Source: Nostoc sp. NMS2
Lineage (GTDB): Bacteria > Cyanobacteriota > Cyanobacteriia > Cyanobacteriales > Nostocaceae
Assembly (NCBI RefSeq): GCF_017115105.1
Contig: NZ_JABXKH010000160.1
Coordinates: forward strand, 1-64,000
Reading direction: 5' to 3'
Length of the DNA stretch: 64,000 bases
Positions 34,086-43,623 of the stretch are shown piece by piece. The position numbers were made by a program, and so were the translations under genes. Below the pieces are notes generated by a model. It saw only the letters and a list, made by a program, of their open reading frames with translations, made no database searches and had not been told where the DNA came from. Position 1 is the stretch's first letter. Every line of letters starts with the position of its first letter.

Positions 34086-35348
34086 ATGACATATCACCGC
34101 AAAAGCTACGCCGTTTGGGAAATTACCTTAAAGTGCAATCTAGCTTGTAGTCACTGTGGTTCCCGCGCTGGACATGAGCGCTCTAAAGAACTCTCCACAG
34201 AGGAAGCTTTAAATCTTGTCAAGCAGATGGCAGAAGTTGGAATTAAAGAAGTTACTCTCATTGGTGGTGAAGCATTTCTGCGTCCAGATTGGCTAGAAAT
34301 TGCTAAAGCTATCAACGACGCAGGAATGTTATGTGGTATGACTACCGGCGGTTATGGCATTTCGTTAGAAACTGCCCAAAAAATGAAAGAAGCGGGAATT
34401 CAGACTGTCTCTGTTTCTATTGATGGTTTGGAAGCAACTCACGACCGCCTCCGAGGAAAAAAAGGCTCTTGGAAATATGCCTTTAAAACCATGAGCCATC
34501 TTCGAGAAGTGGGTATTTCCTTCGGTTGCAATACCCAGATTAACCGCTTGTCAGCACCAGAGTTTCCGCGCATCTATGAGTGCATTCGTGATGCAGGTGC
34601 CCGTGCTTGGCAAATTCAACTCACTGTCCCAATGGGGAATGCAGCCGACAATGCAGATATCCTCCTCCAACCCTATGAACTATTAGATATTTACCCCATG
34701 CTTGCTCAGGTAGCGCGTCGTGCTTATCAAGAAGGTGTGCAACTTCAGGCGGGAAATAATATTGGTTACTACGGCCCTTATGAACGCCTGTTGCGGGGAC
34801 GAGGAAAGGAGGATGAATTTTCATTTTGGCAAGGTTGCGGTGCCGGACTCTCCACTTTGGGAATTGAAGCTGACGGAGCAATTAAAGGTTGTCCCTCGCT
34901 GCCGACTACCGCTTACACAGGTGGTAATATTAGAGAGCGATCGCTCCATGACATCATTGAAAACTCAGCAGAATTGCGCTTGAATCTGGGAGCAGGAACA
35001 CCTGAAGGGACAAAACACCTGTGGGGTTTCTGCAAAACTTGCGAATACGCTGAACTTTGTCGTGGGGGTTGCAGTTGGACTGCCCATGTTTTCTTTGACA
35101 AAAGAGGTAATAATCCTTACTGTCATCATCGCGCCCTTGTTCATGCAGCACAAGACCTGCGGGAGCGCGTAATTCCCAAGGTGAAAGCTAAAGGTTTACC
35201 CTTTGATAATGGTGAGTTTGAGCTAATTGTGGAGCCTACAGATACTCCTTTGCCAGTAAATGACCCATTACGATTTAGCGCTCACAGCATTCAGTGGCCG
35301 GAAAGTTGGCAGCAAGAACCTAAAGTTTCTTATTCGCTAGCGGAGTAA
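34086..35348 (+). CDS. Radical SAM/SPASM peptide maturase, PlpX-splicease-like
   Basis: A 420-residue enzyme. The radical SAM cluster motif is C17-x3-C21-x2-C24 in LKCNLACSHCGSRAGH, followed by TLIGGEAFLRPDW (GGE-type SAM contact) and VSVSIDGLEATHDRLRGKKG. The C-terminal SPASM region has cysteines for auxiliary Fe-S clusters: KGCPSLP, then GFCKTCEYAELCRGGCSW and YCHH. Position next to a Nif11-leader precursor with three x-Y-G sites, and a small gene after it, matches splicease clusters. Conventional alternatives are thioether or cyclophane maturases, but the core has a single-type YG motif and no Cys, so splicing fits better. It is coupled to the next gene, 6 bp away. Confidence 0.85.
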   Translation: MTYHRKSYAVWEITLKCNLACSHCGSRAGHERSKELSTEEALNLVKQMAEVGIKEVTLIGGEAFLRPDWLEIAKAINDAGMLCGMTTGGYGISLETAQKMKEAGIQTVSVSIDGLEATHDRLRGKKGSWKYAFKTMSHLREVGISFGCNTQINRLSAPEFPRIYECIRDAGARAWQIQLTVPMGNAADNADILLQPYELLDIYPMLAQVARRAYQEGVQLQAGNNIGYYGPYERLLRGRGKEDEFSFWQGCGAGLSTLGIEADGAIKGCPSLPTTAYTGGNIRERSLHDIIENSAELRLNLGAGTPEGTKHLWGFCKTCEYAELCRGGCSWTAHVFFDKRGNNPYCHHRALVHAAQDLRERVIPKVKAKGLPFDNGEFELIVEPTDTPLPVNDPLRFSAHSIQWPESWQQEPKVSYSLAE

Positions 35349-35354
35349 TACATC

Positions 35355-35507
35355 ATGGCAGAAAATTCAGAAAAAACAATAGACTTTAAGTCATTACAAT
35401 CTGAAGAATTAGAAAAAATCTCTTTGCTTCCCCGTTCAGCTTGGAATAGTCAATTAACCTACTTGAAAGTGCTGTTAAAAGCAAAGCAAGTCTTAGACAA
35501 AAGCTGA
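35355..35507 (+). CDS. Small accessory protein of the radical SAM enzyme (PlpY-position)
   Basis: A 50-residue gene: MAENSEKTIDFKSLQSEELE + KISLLPRSAWNSQLTYLKVL + LKAKQVLDKS. It begins 6 bp after the radical SAM stop and so is probably co-translated. In splicease clusters a small protein (PlpY) is encoded beside PlpX and is needed for activity; this gene has the right place and a compact helical look. Sequence identity with PlpY cannot be confirmed here. Confidence 0.6.
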   Translation: MAENSEKTIDFKSLQSEELEKISLLPRSAWNSQLTYLKVLLKAKQVLDKS

Positions 35508-35835
35508 AATTTTTATCAAAACAGCATACACCCATCGGTAAATTTTCTTGTGGTGTGGGCATCTTGCCCGCACTGGACGGGCGAAACACCCATAGTTTTA
35601 TAATGGACTAATTTAGCTGTGCCACGGCACTACATATAGCTTTTCCTAATCAAATGAGATACATCATAGCCCCCTATCGAAGAGCGGGGAGGGGTTGGGG
35701 GTGGGATTTTTGTACCTCACTCAACTGGGAACCGCTATATCTTTTTATAAATCAAACTAGATTCCTATATTTCGCTCGTAAGTTGCGAGATAATTACTCA
35801 TTAAAATATTAACTAAAAAATGAACAGAGGTTTTT
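35508..35835. other. Intergenic region with partial GC-rich palindrome and a MITE
   Basis: Holds a half copy of the CTTGTGGTGTGGGCATCTTG palindrome (about 35548-35580) and the element at 35634-35740. No further gene was found; a normal ATG follows at 35836 for the RTX gene. Confidence 0.6.
35634..35740. mobile_element. MITE-like element with imperfect 30-bp inverted ends
   Basis: Left end ATATAGCTTTTCCTAATCAA and right end CAACTGGGAACCGCTATAT are imperfect inverted repeats, continuing through ATGAGATACA and TGTACCTCAC. The middle carries CCCCTATCGAAGAGCGGGG. It has the character of a dispersed non-autonomous element. Confidence 0.6.
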
Positions 35836-37104
35836 ATGTCATCAAAAGCTTCACTTTCAGAATTAAGTATTCCCAAGACCAATATCAATTTAAATTTCTT
35901 AGACAATACCGATTCTATTAACAATTTAAAGCCCAATCCTAAGCCTGATTTTGTTAACGCTCAAGGGAATACCATTTATTTCAACTATAGTCAAAGTGCT
36001 TCAGGAATTTTGACTGATGCCCAGACGGACACATTAGTTAAAGGTGGCGTGGGTATTGCCATTGCTGAGGCTCAAGCAAATTTTTTTAACAATGACCCAA
36101 CTTTTTCATCACTTTTCACTAATGCTAGCGTCATTGGATTAGATGGTCAGTTTACAGGTAGTTCTGATAGCGAAACAAAGGTACTTGCTAGTTTTACGGT
36201 TGGTGCTTATCAAAATTTCTCTTTTGAGTTCTCAGCAGATTTAGCACTCGCAGCTAAAGAAATTGAAAATCCCAACGTTGAATATAACAAAGCTCAGTCT
36301 AAAACTGCTTTTTTGGTGTTAGACACCACAAATCCTAATAAACCCAAAGTTTTAGATTATTTTGGTCTCCAGGGTGACTTAATTTCCTCTAATCAAACTA
36401 GCAATCTAATCCTTGGTCGTAGTGGCAATGTTACGATTAGCAGTCGTGATAAAAGTTCTGATATTAATGGCGATAATGGTACTGATTTCCTCAATGGTAG
36501 TGCTGTTGGGACTTATCGACGGAATTTTACTCGCAATACCAATATCACTGTAGTTGAAATTAATGTCAGTGCTGTTGAATTGGCAGGAGATACTTTAATT
36601 GGCAACTTGGGTAAAGATGTTATCTATGGCACAATTTGGAGGGATAATCTAACGGGAACCAACGCTGCGGACAAACTTTATGCCAGCTTGGGGGATGACA
36701 AGTTATATGGAAACAAAGGTAATGATAACCTCGACGCAGGCCAAGGTAATGATTGGCTAGATGGTGGCGAGGGAAATGATACACTTTATGGCGGTTTAGG
36801 AAATGATGTCCTGATTGGTGGTAGTGGTAATGATATCTTGGTTGGTGGCGATGGTAATGATACATTTACTTTCAAATATGGCGATACCTTTTTGAGAAAG
36901 GACTTTGATGTTATTCAAGATTTCCAGGTTGGTATTGATAAGATTGTACTAGATGACTGGGGAAGGCTAGGTATTACAAACATAACGGATACTAAAGATG
37001 GTGCTGTCTTCACATTAAATTATTTCTTGAATCAAGAAACAATACTAATTTCAGGTGTGAGTAGCAATCTGATTAACACCTCTCAATCAATACAGTTTAC
37101 CTAA
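35836..37104 (+). CDS. RTX-domain secreted protein, paralogue 1
   Basis: A 422-residue protein in two parts. Residues 35-240 form a beta-rich domain without a known name (NAQGNTIYFNYSQSASGILT, GLDGQFTGSSDSETKVLASF, AFLVLDTTNPNKPKVLDYFG). The C-terminus has about seven RTX nonapeptides (GGEGNDTLYGGLGNDVLIGG) and a typical end DVIQDFQVGIDKIVLDDWG. Secretion by a type 1 system is likely. It holds about 15 N-x-S/T sites, many outside the RTX block. A tandem paralogue follows at 37380. AGAGG lies ahead of the ATG in both genes, with identical TTTTTATGTCATCA start contexts. Confidence 0.82.
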   Translation: MSSKASLSELSIPKTNINLNFLDNTDSINNLKPNPKPDFVNAQGNTIYFNYSQSASGILTDAQTDTLVKGGVGIAIAEAQANFFNNDPTFSSLFTNASVIGLDGQFTGSSDSETKVLASFTVGAYQNFSFEFSADLALAAKEIENPNVEYNKAQSKTAFLVLDTTNPNKPKVLDYFGLQGDLISSNQTSNLILGRSGNVTISSRDKSSDINGDNGTDFLNGSAVGTYRRNFTRNTNITVVEINVSAVELAGDTLIGNLGKDVIYGTIWRDNLTGTNAADKLYASLGDDKLYGNKGNDNLDAGQGNDWLDGGEGNDTLYGGLGNDVLIGGSGNDILVGGDGNDTFTFKYGDTFLRKDFDVIQDFQVGIDKIVLDDWGRLGITNITDTKDGAVFTLNYFLNQETILISGVSSNLINTSQSIQFT

Positions 37105-37379
37105 AGGTTCAGCCTGAAATCCTTGGTAGAGACATTGTAATGCAAGGTTTCTCAATACCTAAAATCTTTTTATCCAAAGCGTATTATCACCTTGGTAATT
37201 TTTGTTAAGTTATACATATGCTTATATAAAGCAAATGTGAATTATTGATTTTCAATTCTAGATTAGCTAAGTAATACCGAACATCACTGTGAAATTTTGA
37301 TGAAGCTGAATATTTATAATACAACAACGTAGTATCCTGTATCAGGAAACCCCATACAACAAGGTAAAAAGAGGTTTTT

Positions 37380-38621
37380 ATGTCATCAGAAACTATATTT
37401 TTACAACAAATTGTTACAAATCCTAATCCTAATCCTAATTTTGCAAATGCTCAAGGATCTGCCCTTTTCTATAACTACAGTCAAAGTGCTTTAGGAATTT
37501 CAACTGATGCTCAGACAAACACATTGGTTAAAGATGGTGTAGCTCTAGCTCTTGCTGAAGCTAGGGCGACTTTTTTTAACAGTGACCCAACTTTTTCAAC
37601 ACTTTTTTCTGACAGCACTGGCATTGGATTAGATGGTACTTATAGTGGTAGTGCTAGCAGTGAAACAAAAGTGCTTGCTAGTTTTGCAGTTGGCGCTAAT
37701 CAAACTTTTTCTTTCGATTTTTCTGCCGATTTAGCACTGACAGCTAAAGAAATTGAAAATCCTCGGGCTGAATATAACCAAGCTAAGTCAAAAACGGCTT
37801 TCTTGGTACTAGATACTACAAATCCGAATAAAGCTAAAGTCATAGATTATTTTGGCATCCGGGGTAACTTAATTTCCTCAAAGGGAATTAGCAAATTGAG
37901 TCTTGGTAGTAGTCGCAATGTCACTATAGAAAGTAGCAATTACGCTATTGATATTAATGGTAATAATAAACAGGACTCTATCGCTGAAAACGTTATTGGT
38001 ACTTACGAAAAAAGGTTTAATAAAAATAGCAACATAACGATAGTAGAAGTTAATGCCAGTGCCGTTACCTTTTTAGGAGATACTTTAATCAACAACTTGG
38101 GTAAAGATGTTAAATACGGCACGATTGGAAATGATTACCTAATAGGAGGCTACGGTAATAACAAAATTTATGGCAGCTTAGGTGATGATACGCTCAAGGG
38201 AGGAAAAGGTAATGATATCCTCGAAGGGGGTCAAGGTAATGATTGGCTATTTGGGGGCAAGGGCAATGATAAAATGAATGGTGGTTCGGGCAATGATGTT
38301 TTGATTGGTGGTACTGGTAGTGATCTCTTGGTTGGTGGCGATGGCAATGACAAATTTGTTTTTAAGCGTGACGATAGTTTGTTAAAATATGAATCTGATG
38401 TCATTCAAGACTTTCAGGTTGGCATCGATAAGCTTGTATTTGATGGCTGGGGTAAGATTGATACCGATCAATGCTTAAATCAGATGTTTTCTCAAGGTAG
38501 CATAACTGATACCAATGATGGTGTTCTCTTCAATTTTAATACAGGACAAACTCAAGGAACATTACTATTATCAGGTGTGACTTTCAACCAGATTAGCTCT
38601 GACTCAATAACGTTTACCTAG
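37380..38621 (+). CDS. RTX-domain secreted protein, paralogue 2
   Basis: A 413-residue tandem paralogue of the preceding gene. Matching segments include NAQGSALFYNYSQSALGIST, SETKVLASFAVGANQTFSFD, KSKTAFLVLDTTNPNKAKVI and SSKGISKLSLGSSRNVTIES. A C-terminal RTX block follows (GGKGNDKMNGGSGNDVLIGG), then DVIQDFQVGIDKLVFDGWG. The N-terminal 30 residues of paralogue 1 are missing here. Only about five N-x-S/T sites are present. The duplication looks old, since the proteins differ at many positions. Likely exported by the type 1 system and folded with calcium outside. Confidence 0.82.
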   Translation: MSSETIFLQQIVTNPNPNPNFANAQGSALFYNYSQSALGISTDAQTNTLVKDGVALALAEARATFFNSDPTFSTLFSDSTGIGLDGTYSGSASSETKVLASFAVGANQTFSFDFSADLALTAKEIENPRAEYNQAKSKTAFLVLDTTNPNKAKVIDYFGIRGNLISSKGISKLSLGSSRNVTIESSNYAIDINGNNKQDSIAENVIGTYEKRFNKNSNITIVEVNASAVTFLGDTLINNLGKDVKYGTIGNDYLIGGYGNNKIYGSLGDDTLKGGKGNDILEGGQGNDWLFGGKGNDKMNGGSGNDVLIGGTGSDLLVGGDGNDKFVFKRDDSLLKYESDVIQDFQVGIDKLVFDGWGKIDTDQCLNQMFSQGSITDTNDGVLFNFNTGQTQGTLLLSGVTFNQISSDSITFT

Positions 38622-38783
38622 TGCTTATTTAAGAATAATTACAGGGTAAACGCATCTAAAGTATGTAGATACTTTCGATACAAAGATTTCCATATTTAAT
38701 GAAAGAAAAATCTTGTACAGTAAGTGTTTCATGAATTAGGTACAGTTTACCCTGTGCCCGTTGTGAAAATTCTGAAGTGTACT

Positions 38784-38875
38784 AAGTAAATTGGCGCGAA
38801 AAAATCCAAGGATGTTACGAAACATAAATAGGCTTAAAGCCTTTACCAGTTAGCTTTAATTGCGCCGACCTACTT
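38784..38875. mobile_element. MITE (family C) copy 2, 92 bp
   Basis: Ends AAGTAAATTGGCGCGAAAAA and TTAATTGCGCCGACCTACTT are imperfect inverted repeats. The interior TGTTACGAAACATAAATAGG is shared with copies at 19332 and 62237. The rest of the gap 38622-38912 shows nothing. Confidence 0.75.
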
Positions 38876-38912
38876 ATATCAACTTACAATTTAATATCAA
38901 ATTAATATAGCT

Positions 38913-40919
38913 ATGAATAACAAAGATATTTCAGAATATGATATTAAAGCTCTCATTGAAACGGCGCTTCAGAAGCATAAGTTAGGTCAATGGGATGAAG
39001 CGAAATTGCTGTATAAACAGGTATTACAAATACAATCAGAATGCGGGGGTGAGTCAGACTCCTTGAAAGGCAAATATCAAATGCCACAAAACTTTTCTGA
39101 GGCATTGTATGGTTTAGGGATGCTGGCGCAACAAACAGGAGAATTTCTAGAAGCTGAAAAATTCCTGAGTCAGGGAGTACAAGTTCAACCCAACTCTGTG
39201 AAAACTTGGTTTAGTTTGGGTAATCTGCGTCAAGTTCAGGGAGAGTTAGCACAAGCAGAGTCAGCTTACAAACAAGCGATCGCATTACGTCCAGATGCCG
39301 CGCCGATTTATAATAACCTGGGCTACACCTTAGAACAACAGAGTAAGTTTGATGAAGCAGTTGTCTGCTATCAAAAAGCTTTGGAACTTCAACCTAACTG
39401 CACAGAAGCAGATGCAAACTTAGGAAATGCTCTCCACACCCAAGGGAAACTCCCTTCAGATAAACAAGCCCATTACGCCCAATTGAATTATAAATTGGGT
39501 TGTGGTCGCAAAAATGCCGGGGATTTGAAAACTGCTGTTGCTTATTACAAGCAAGCGATCGCACTAAAGCCAGATCTTCTAGAAGCTCATTATAACTTGG
39601 GCAGTGCCCTGCAAGAACAAGGGGAGTTAGAAAAGGCGATCACATCCTATCACAAACTCTTACAACTTAATCCCAATCATGGAGAAGCTTACCTCAGCTT
39701 AGGCAAAATTTATCAACAGCAGAACCAATACCAGAAAGCAGTTTCGGCTTATCGACAAGGGTTAAAGCTAATTAATCCCCACTATGCCAAAGCAGCAGCT
39801 AGCGAGGATGCTGAAATTCCTCAACAAGTACCAGTCACACCCCTAATTCCCCAAAAGGAGGTAATTGTCGGAAAATACAGTTTTCCTACTATCACAACCA
39901 TAGCAAATGATACAGTAAAACGTCCTTTCTGGAGTGTAGTAGTAACTGTATATAACCGGATCGATTATCTCCTCGAATGCCTTGCCAGTGTGTTGGCACA
40001 ATGGCAGGGAGAAGAGGAGATGGAAATCATCGTCATGGACGATGCTAGTAAAACGCCAGTATTTGAACTGGTAAATAGTATTGGAAAAGGAATAATTCAC
40101 TACTACCGTAATCCGCAAAACCTCGGACTACCAGGAAATTGGAATGCCGGAATTGCCCTGACTCGCGGTCGGTGGGTTCATTTACTTCACGACGATGATT
40201 ATATTCTCTCAGGTTTTTATTCCCGGCTGCAAGAGAGTCTAGAAAGGTGTTCAGATTCCGTGGGAGCAGCTTTTACGGGTTATCAAAATATTAACGAGAA
40301 AGAAGAAGTAATTTTTCGCCAACAAGTGTATGGGGAGCAGCGAGGGATTGCTAAAAATTGGTTGCAACACATTGGAGTGAGTAATTCATTAAATATGCCT
40401 GCGGTGGTGATTCGTCGAGAGGCGCACGAACAATTGGGCGTGTATCATCCCGAATTGACTTATACAAGTGATTGGGAAGTTTATAAACGCATTGCGACTG
40501 TTTATGATTGGTGGTATGAACCGGAAATTTTAGCTCGTTACCGCCAACATCCTAACAACGTGACCAGCGAACTTTTAGTCACTGGCAAGCAAATGATATC
40601 CATCCGTCGGGCAATTGAAATCTCAGAGAGTTATTTTCCCTCTGAATACTCAGCAGAGATTACGGCCCAATCCCGGAGTTATCATTTTGATTATTGTCTA
40701 CAATTGGCCTTAATTCCTCTCCAAGCTGGGAATCTGGCTGGAGCTTGGCGAGTGTTGGAAGAGGGTCTGAAAATAGATTGTAGCCCTGAAGCAGTGGCAA
40801 AATTATTTAGTTGGTTGCAGCAGTATGAAGTGGGTTTGCTGCGGGATGAAATTATCTCAAAATTGCTCTTGATTGTGAATAAGTCCGAAATTTTAGTTAA
40901 TCAACCAACTAAATGTTAA
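38913..40919 (+). CDS. TPR - family 2 glycosyltransferase
   Basis: A 668-residue protein. TPR units fill residues 10-290, including ALYGLGMLAQQTGEFLEAEK and IYNNLGYTLEQQSKFDEAVV. A GT2 (GT-A fold) domain occupies about 345-570: FWSVVVTVYNRIDYLLECLA, IIVMDDASK, NPQNLGLPGNWNAGIALTRG and the nucleotide-binding HDDDY near 426. GT2 enzymes transfer sugars from nucleotide donors; TPRs suggest a protein or peptide acceptor. The TPR block is nearly the same module as in the genes at 28053 and 41006. It lies between the RTX genes and the sugar cassette. Confidence 0.85.
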   Translation: MNNKDISEYDIKALIETALQKHKLGQWDEAKLLYKQVLQIQSECGGESDSLKGKYQMPQNFSEALYGLGMLAQQTGEFLEAEKFLSQGVQVQPNSVKTWFSLGNLRQVQGELAQAESAYKQAIALRPDAAPIYNNLGYTLEQQSKFDEAVVCYQKALELQPNCTEADANLGNALHTQGKLPSDKQAHYAQLNYKLGCGRKNAGDLKTAVAYYKQAIALKPDLLEAHYNLGSALQEQGELEKAITSYHKLLQLNPNHGEAYLSLGKIYQQQNQYQKAVSAYRQGLKLINPHYAKAAASEDAEIPQQVPVTPLIPQKEVIVGKYSFPTITTIANDTVKRPFWSVVVTVYNRIDYLLECLASVLAQWQGEEEMEIIVMDDASKTPVFELVNSIGKGIIHYYRNPQNLGLPGNWNAGIALTRGRWVHLLHDDDYILSGFYSRLQESLERCSDSVGAAFTGYQNINEKEEVIFRQQVYGEQRGIAKNWLQHIGVSNSLNMPAVVIRREAHEQLGVYHPELTYTSDWEVYKRIATVYDWWYEPEILARYRQHPNNVTSELLVTGKQMISIRRAIEISESYFPSEYSAEITAQSRSYHFDYCLQLALIPLQAGNLAGAWRVLEEGLKIDCSPEAVAKLFSWLQQYEVGLLRDEIISKLLLIVNKSEILVNQPTKC

Positions 40920-41005
40920 GTTAAAACAATCCAGAAATAATTGATTTTAAATAACACAAACAAACTTCATTCTAATTATCACTGAAACACAGAGGGATAA
41001 AAACT

Positions 41006-42559
41006 ATGGCAATTATCCAAGTTGAGCATCCAGTAATTAATGAATCTTCCTTTGAGCCACAAAACCGACAAGATGGTATTAGTGGTGTGATGCTAATTCA
41101 TAATGAAGCAGAATTTTTAGCCCAGGTGATTGACACTTGGATTGATGCCGTAGATGAATTAGTTATTGTTTTTAATGATTGCACAGATAATTCTCCTGAA
41201 ATTATTGAAGAATATGAAAGGAAATATTATCCTAAAATTCGAGCTTTTCATTACTTGCAACGGGTATATTCACCCAACACAAAAGAGCAATTAGAATTAG
41301 ATGTAAATAATATTAATTCTTTTACTTTTTACTCTAACTTTAACCTTAGTCAAACGCGATACAAAATATGTGTCGTGATCAATGGAGATCATGTTGGTAT
41401 TCCTGAATATCTTAAGAAAATTTATAATTTCCTGAAGACAAATCCGCTTCAAAATACTGCTTTATTTTTTTCTGGACTTAATCTTTGGAAACACCCAGAT
41501 TATAGCCAGTATTGCATTAGTTTAAAAGATATTGCTCTAGGTGATGGAGACCTAGCCTATTGGACTGTTTCACCAAATCATATATTTGTGAAGAATTCAA
41601 ACAATCCCCTACTTACTATAGTTAGATGTCAGGGACTGGAATACTATTATCTAGGTTTTATTTTCTGGCATACACGTTTTTTAAAAAAAGATTACGGACA
41701 GGGTAATTATGGCGTGTATTCAGAGAACCTTAACCAATTTTTGGAAAGTAAAATAAGAGAAGCAAAACTAGTTCCATTGTCTCTGCAATTTAAACAAAAA
41801 AACAAAGGGTTTCAATATATTTCTTATCGACGTTTTTCACTTTATTTTGATTTTGAATCTTTACCTGAAGTTGTAGGTGTTGATAGTGTAATTGAAATCC
41901 TGCAACAAGCTCTTCAACATTACCAAGCTAATCGCTTTACTCAAGCTGAACAAGCTTACCATCAAGTTTTAAATATTCAGCCCGAACACCCGGAAGCATT
42001 GTACAGATTAGGTATTCTGACTGAACAAATGGGGAATTATCAGAAGGCTGAGGAGTTGCTGAGTAGGGCATTACAAGTCCAGCCAAATTCAGTACTAACC
42101 TGGTTTAGTTTGGCTAATTTACGGCAATCACAAGGACAATTTACCGCAGCTATAGATGCATATCGCCAAGCACTGAAACTGCGTCCAGATTCAGCCCCAA
42201 TATATAACAATTTGGGCTATACTTTTTATCAACAAGGTGAGTGGGATAAAGCGATCGCCTGTTACGAAAAGGCTTTAGAGCTAAAACCTAAATTTATTGA
42301 AGCCGATGTGAATTTGGGTAATGCCCTCCATATTCAGGGAAAACTCTTGCCGGAACAGCAGATTCACTATGGGATGTTAAACTGCCAATTGGGAGAGAGC
42401 CGTTCCAAAATAGGTGACTGGCAGACTGCGATCGCTTATTATCGTCAGGCAATTGTCCTTCAGCCTGATCTTGTAGAAGCGCACCATTACCTAAGTGTTG
42501 CCCTACAACAAAGCATTCTTACTGAATTACAACCCTCACAAACTGCGATCGCAAAATAA
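41006..42559 (+). CDS. Glycosyltransferase-like domain - TPR protein
   Basis: A 517-residue protein with domains in the reverse order of its upstream neighbour. A GT2-like domain comes first, about 20-270 (DGISGVMLIHNEAEFLAQVI, DELVIVFNDCTDNSPEIIEE, CVVINGDHVGIP), with an NGDH in place of a classical DxD. A TPR block follows, 300-500 (LYRLGILTEQMGNYQKAEEL, IYNNLGYTFYQQGEWDKAIA). The TPR block is shared with the genes at 28053 and 38913. It is followed after 3 bp by the SDR gene, so it probably heads the sugar operon. Confidence 0.8.
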   Translation: MAIIQVEHPVINESSFEPQNRQDGISGVMLIHNEAEFLAQVIDTWIDAVDELVIVFNDCTDNSPEIIEEYERKYYPKIRAFHYLQRVYSPNTKEQLELDVNNINSFTFYSNFNLSQTRYKICVVINGDHVGIPEYLKKIYNFLKTNPLQNTALFFSGLNLWKHPDYSQYCISLKDIALGDGDLAYWTVSPNHIFVKNSNNPLLTIVRCQGLEYYYLGFIFWHTRFLKKDYGQGNYGVYSENLNQFLESKIREAKLVPLSLQFKQKNKGFQYISYRRFSLYFDFESLPEVVGVDSVIEILQQALQHYQANRFTQAEQAYHQVLNIQPEHPEALYRLGILTEQMGNYQKAEELLSRALQVQPNSVLTWFSLANLRQSQGQFTAAIDAYRQALKLRPDSAPIYNNLGYTFYQQGEWDKAIACYEKALELKPKFIEADVNLGNALHIQGKLLPEQQIHYGMLNCQLGESRSKIGDWQTAIAYYRQAIVLQPDLVEAHHYLSVALQQSILTELQPSQTAIAK

Positions 42560-42562
42560 AAT

Positions 42563-43591
42563 ATGAAAGTACTTGTAACTGGAACTGAAGGTTATATCGG
42601 CTCGTTATTAGCACCCCTCTTAATTCAACAAGGACATGAAGTTATCGGTTTGGATACTGGCTTTTATAAAGTAGGTTGGCTATATAACGGCACCAAAGTA
42701 ACAGCCAAAACCCTCAACAAAGATATCCGCCACATCACAGCAGAAGACCTAGAAGGTGTCGAAGCAGTAGTCCATCTGGCAGAACTTTCTAACGACCCAT
42801 TAGGTCAGTTAGCGCCTAATATCACCTACGATATCAACCACAAAGGCTCAATAAATTTAGCAAAGCTGGCAAAAGCAGCCGGAGTCAGACGCTTTGTGTA
42901 TACTTCATCATGCAGCGTCTATGGCTTTGCTACTGAAGACTACGTTACTGAAGAGTCTGCTATCAATCCCCAAACGGCTTATGCTAAATGCAAATCACTT
43001 GTCGAACAAGATGTCAAACTCCTTGCTGATGATGGCTTTTCTCCCACCTTTCTCCGAAATGCTACAGCTTATGGAGCCTCGCCCAGAATGCGATTTGATA
43101 TCGTCTTGAACAACTTAGCAGGTTGGGCATGGACAATTAAAGAAATCAAGATGAGCAGCGACGGTACACCTTGGCGGCCTCTAGTGCATCTGTTGGATAT
43201 CTGCAAAGCAATTATCTGTACCTTAGAAGCCCCACGCGATTTAATTCACAACCAAATTTTTAACGTGGGTGATACAAATAGCAACTACCAAGTCAAACAA
43301 ATTGCTCAGATAGTTGCAGATGTCTTTACCGATTGTCAATTGAGCTTTGGTAAACACGATCCTGACAACCGTAGCTATCGAGTTTCATTTGATAAAATTA
43401 ACCAAAATTTACCAGGATTCAAATGTCAATGGGATGTCCAGCATGGTGCCCAACAACTCTATAATGTCTTTCAGCAAATTGATCTGGATAGAGAAACATT
43501 TGAGTCTAGAGGATTTACTCGCCTGAAACAATTGGAATGTCTCATCCGCACTCAGCAGATTGATCGAGATTTCTTCTGGCGGACTGTTTAA
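42563..43591 (+). CDS. NAD-dependent epimerase/dehydratase (extended SDR)
   Basis: A 342-residue extended short-chain dehydrogenase. GTEGYIGSLL at 7-16 is the Rossmann G-x2-G-x2-G motif, VYTSSCSVYG holds the catalytic Ser, and YAKCK is the Y-x3-K pair. RPLVHLLDICKAI is a typical nucleotide-sugar site segment. Members act on nucleotide-sugars as 4-epimerases, 4,6-dehydratases or 4-ketoreductases. Which activity this one has is not evident; a ketoreductase or epimerase step beside the C-methyltransferase would fit. Starts 3 bp after the preceding gene. Confidence 0.82.
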   Translation: MKVLVTGTEGYIGSLLAPLLIQQGHEVIGLDTGFYKVGWLYNGTKVTAKTLNKDIRHITAEDLEGVEAVVHLAELSNDPLGQLAPNITYDINHKGSINLAKLAKAAGVRRFVYTSSCSVYGFATEDYVTEESAINPQTAYAKCKSLVEQDVKLLADDGFSPTFLRNATAYGASPRMRFDIVLNNLAGWAWTIKEIKMSSDGTPWRPLVHLLDICKAIICTLEAPRDLIHNQIFNVGDTNSNYQVKQIAQIVADVFTDCQLSFGKHDPDNRSYRVSFDKINQNLPGFKCQWDVQHGAQQLYNVFQQIDLDRETFESRGFTRLKQLECLIRTQQIDRDFFWRTV

Positions 43592-43623
43592 ATTATCAAT
43601 CTGATTTTTTCCAAAAAATATAT

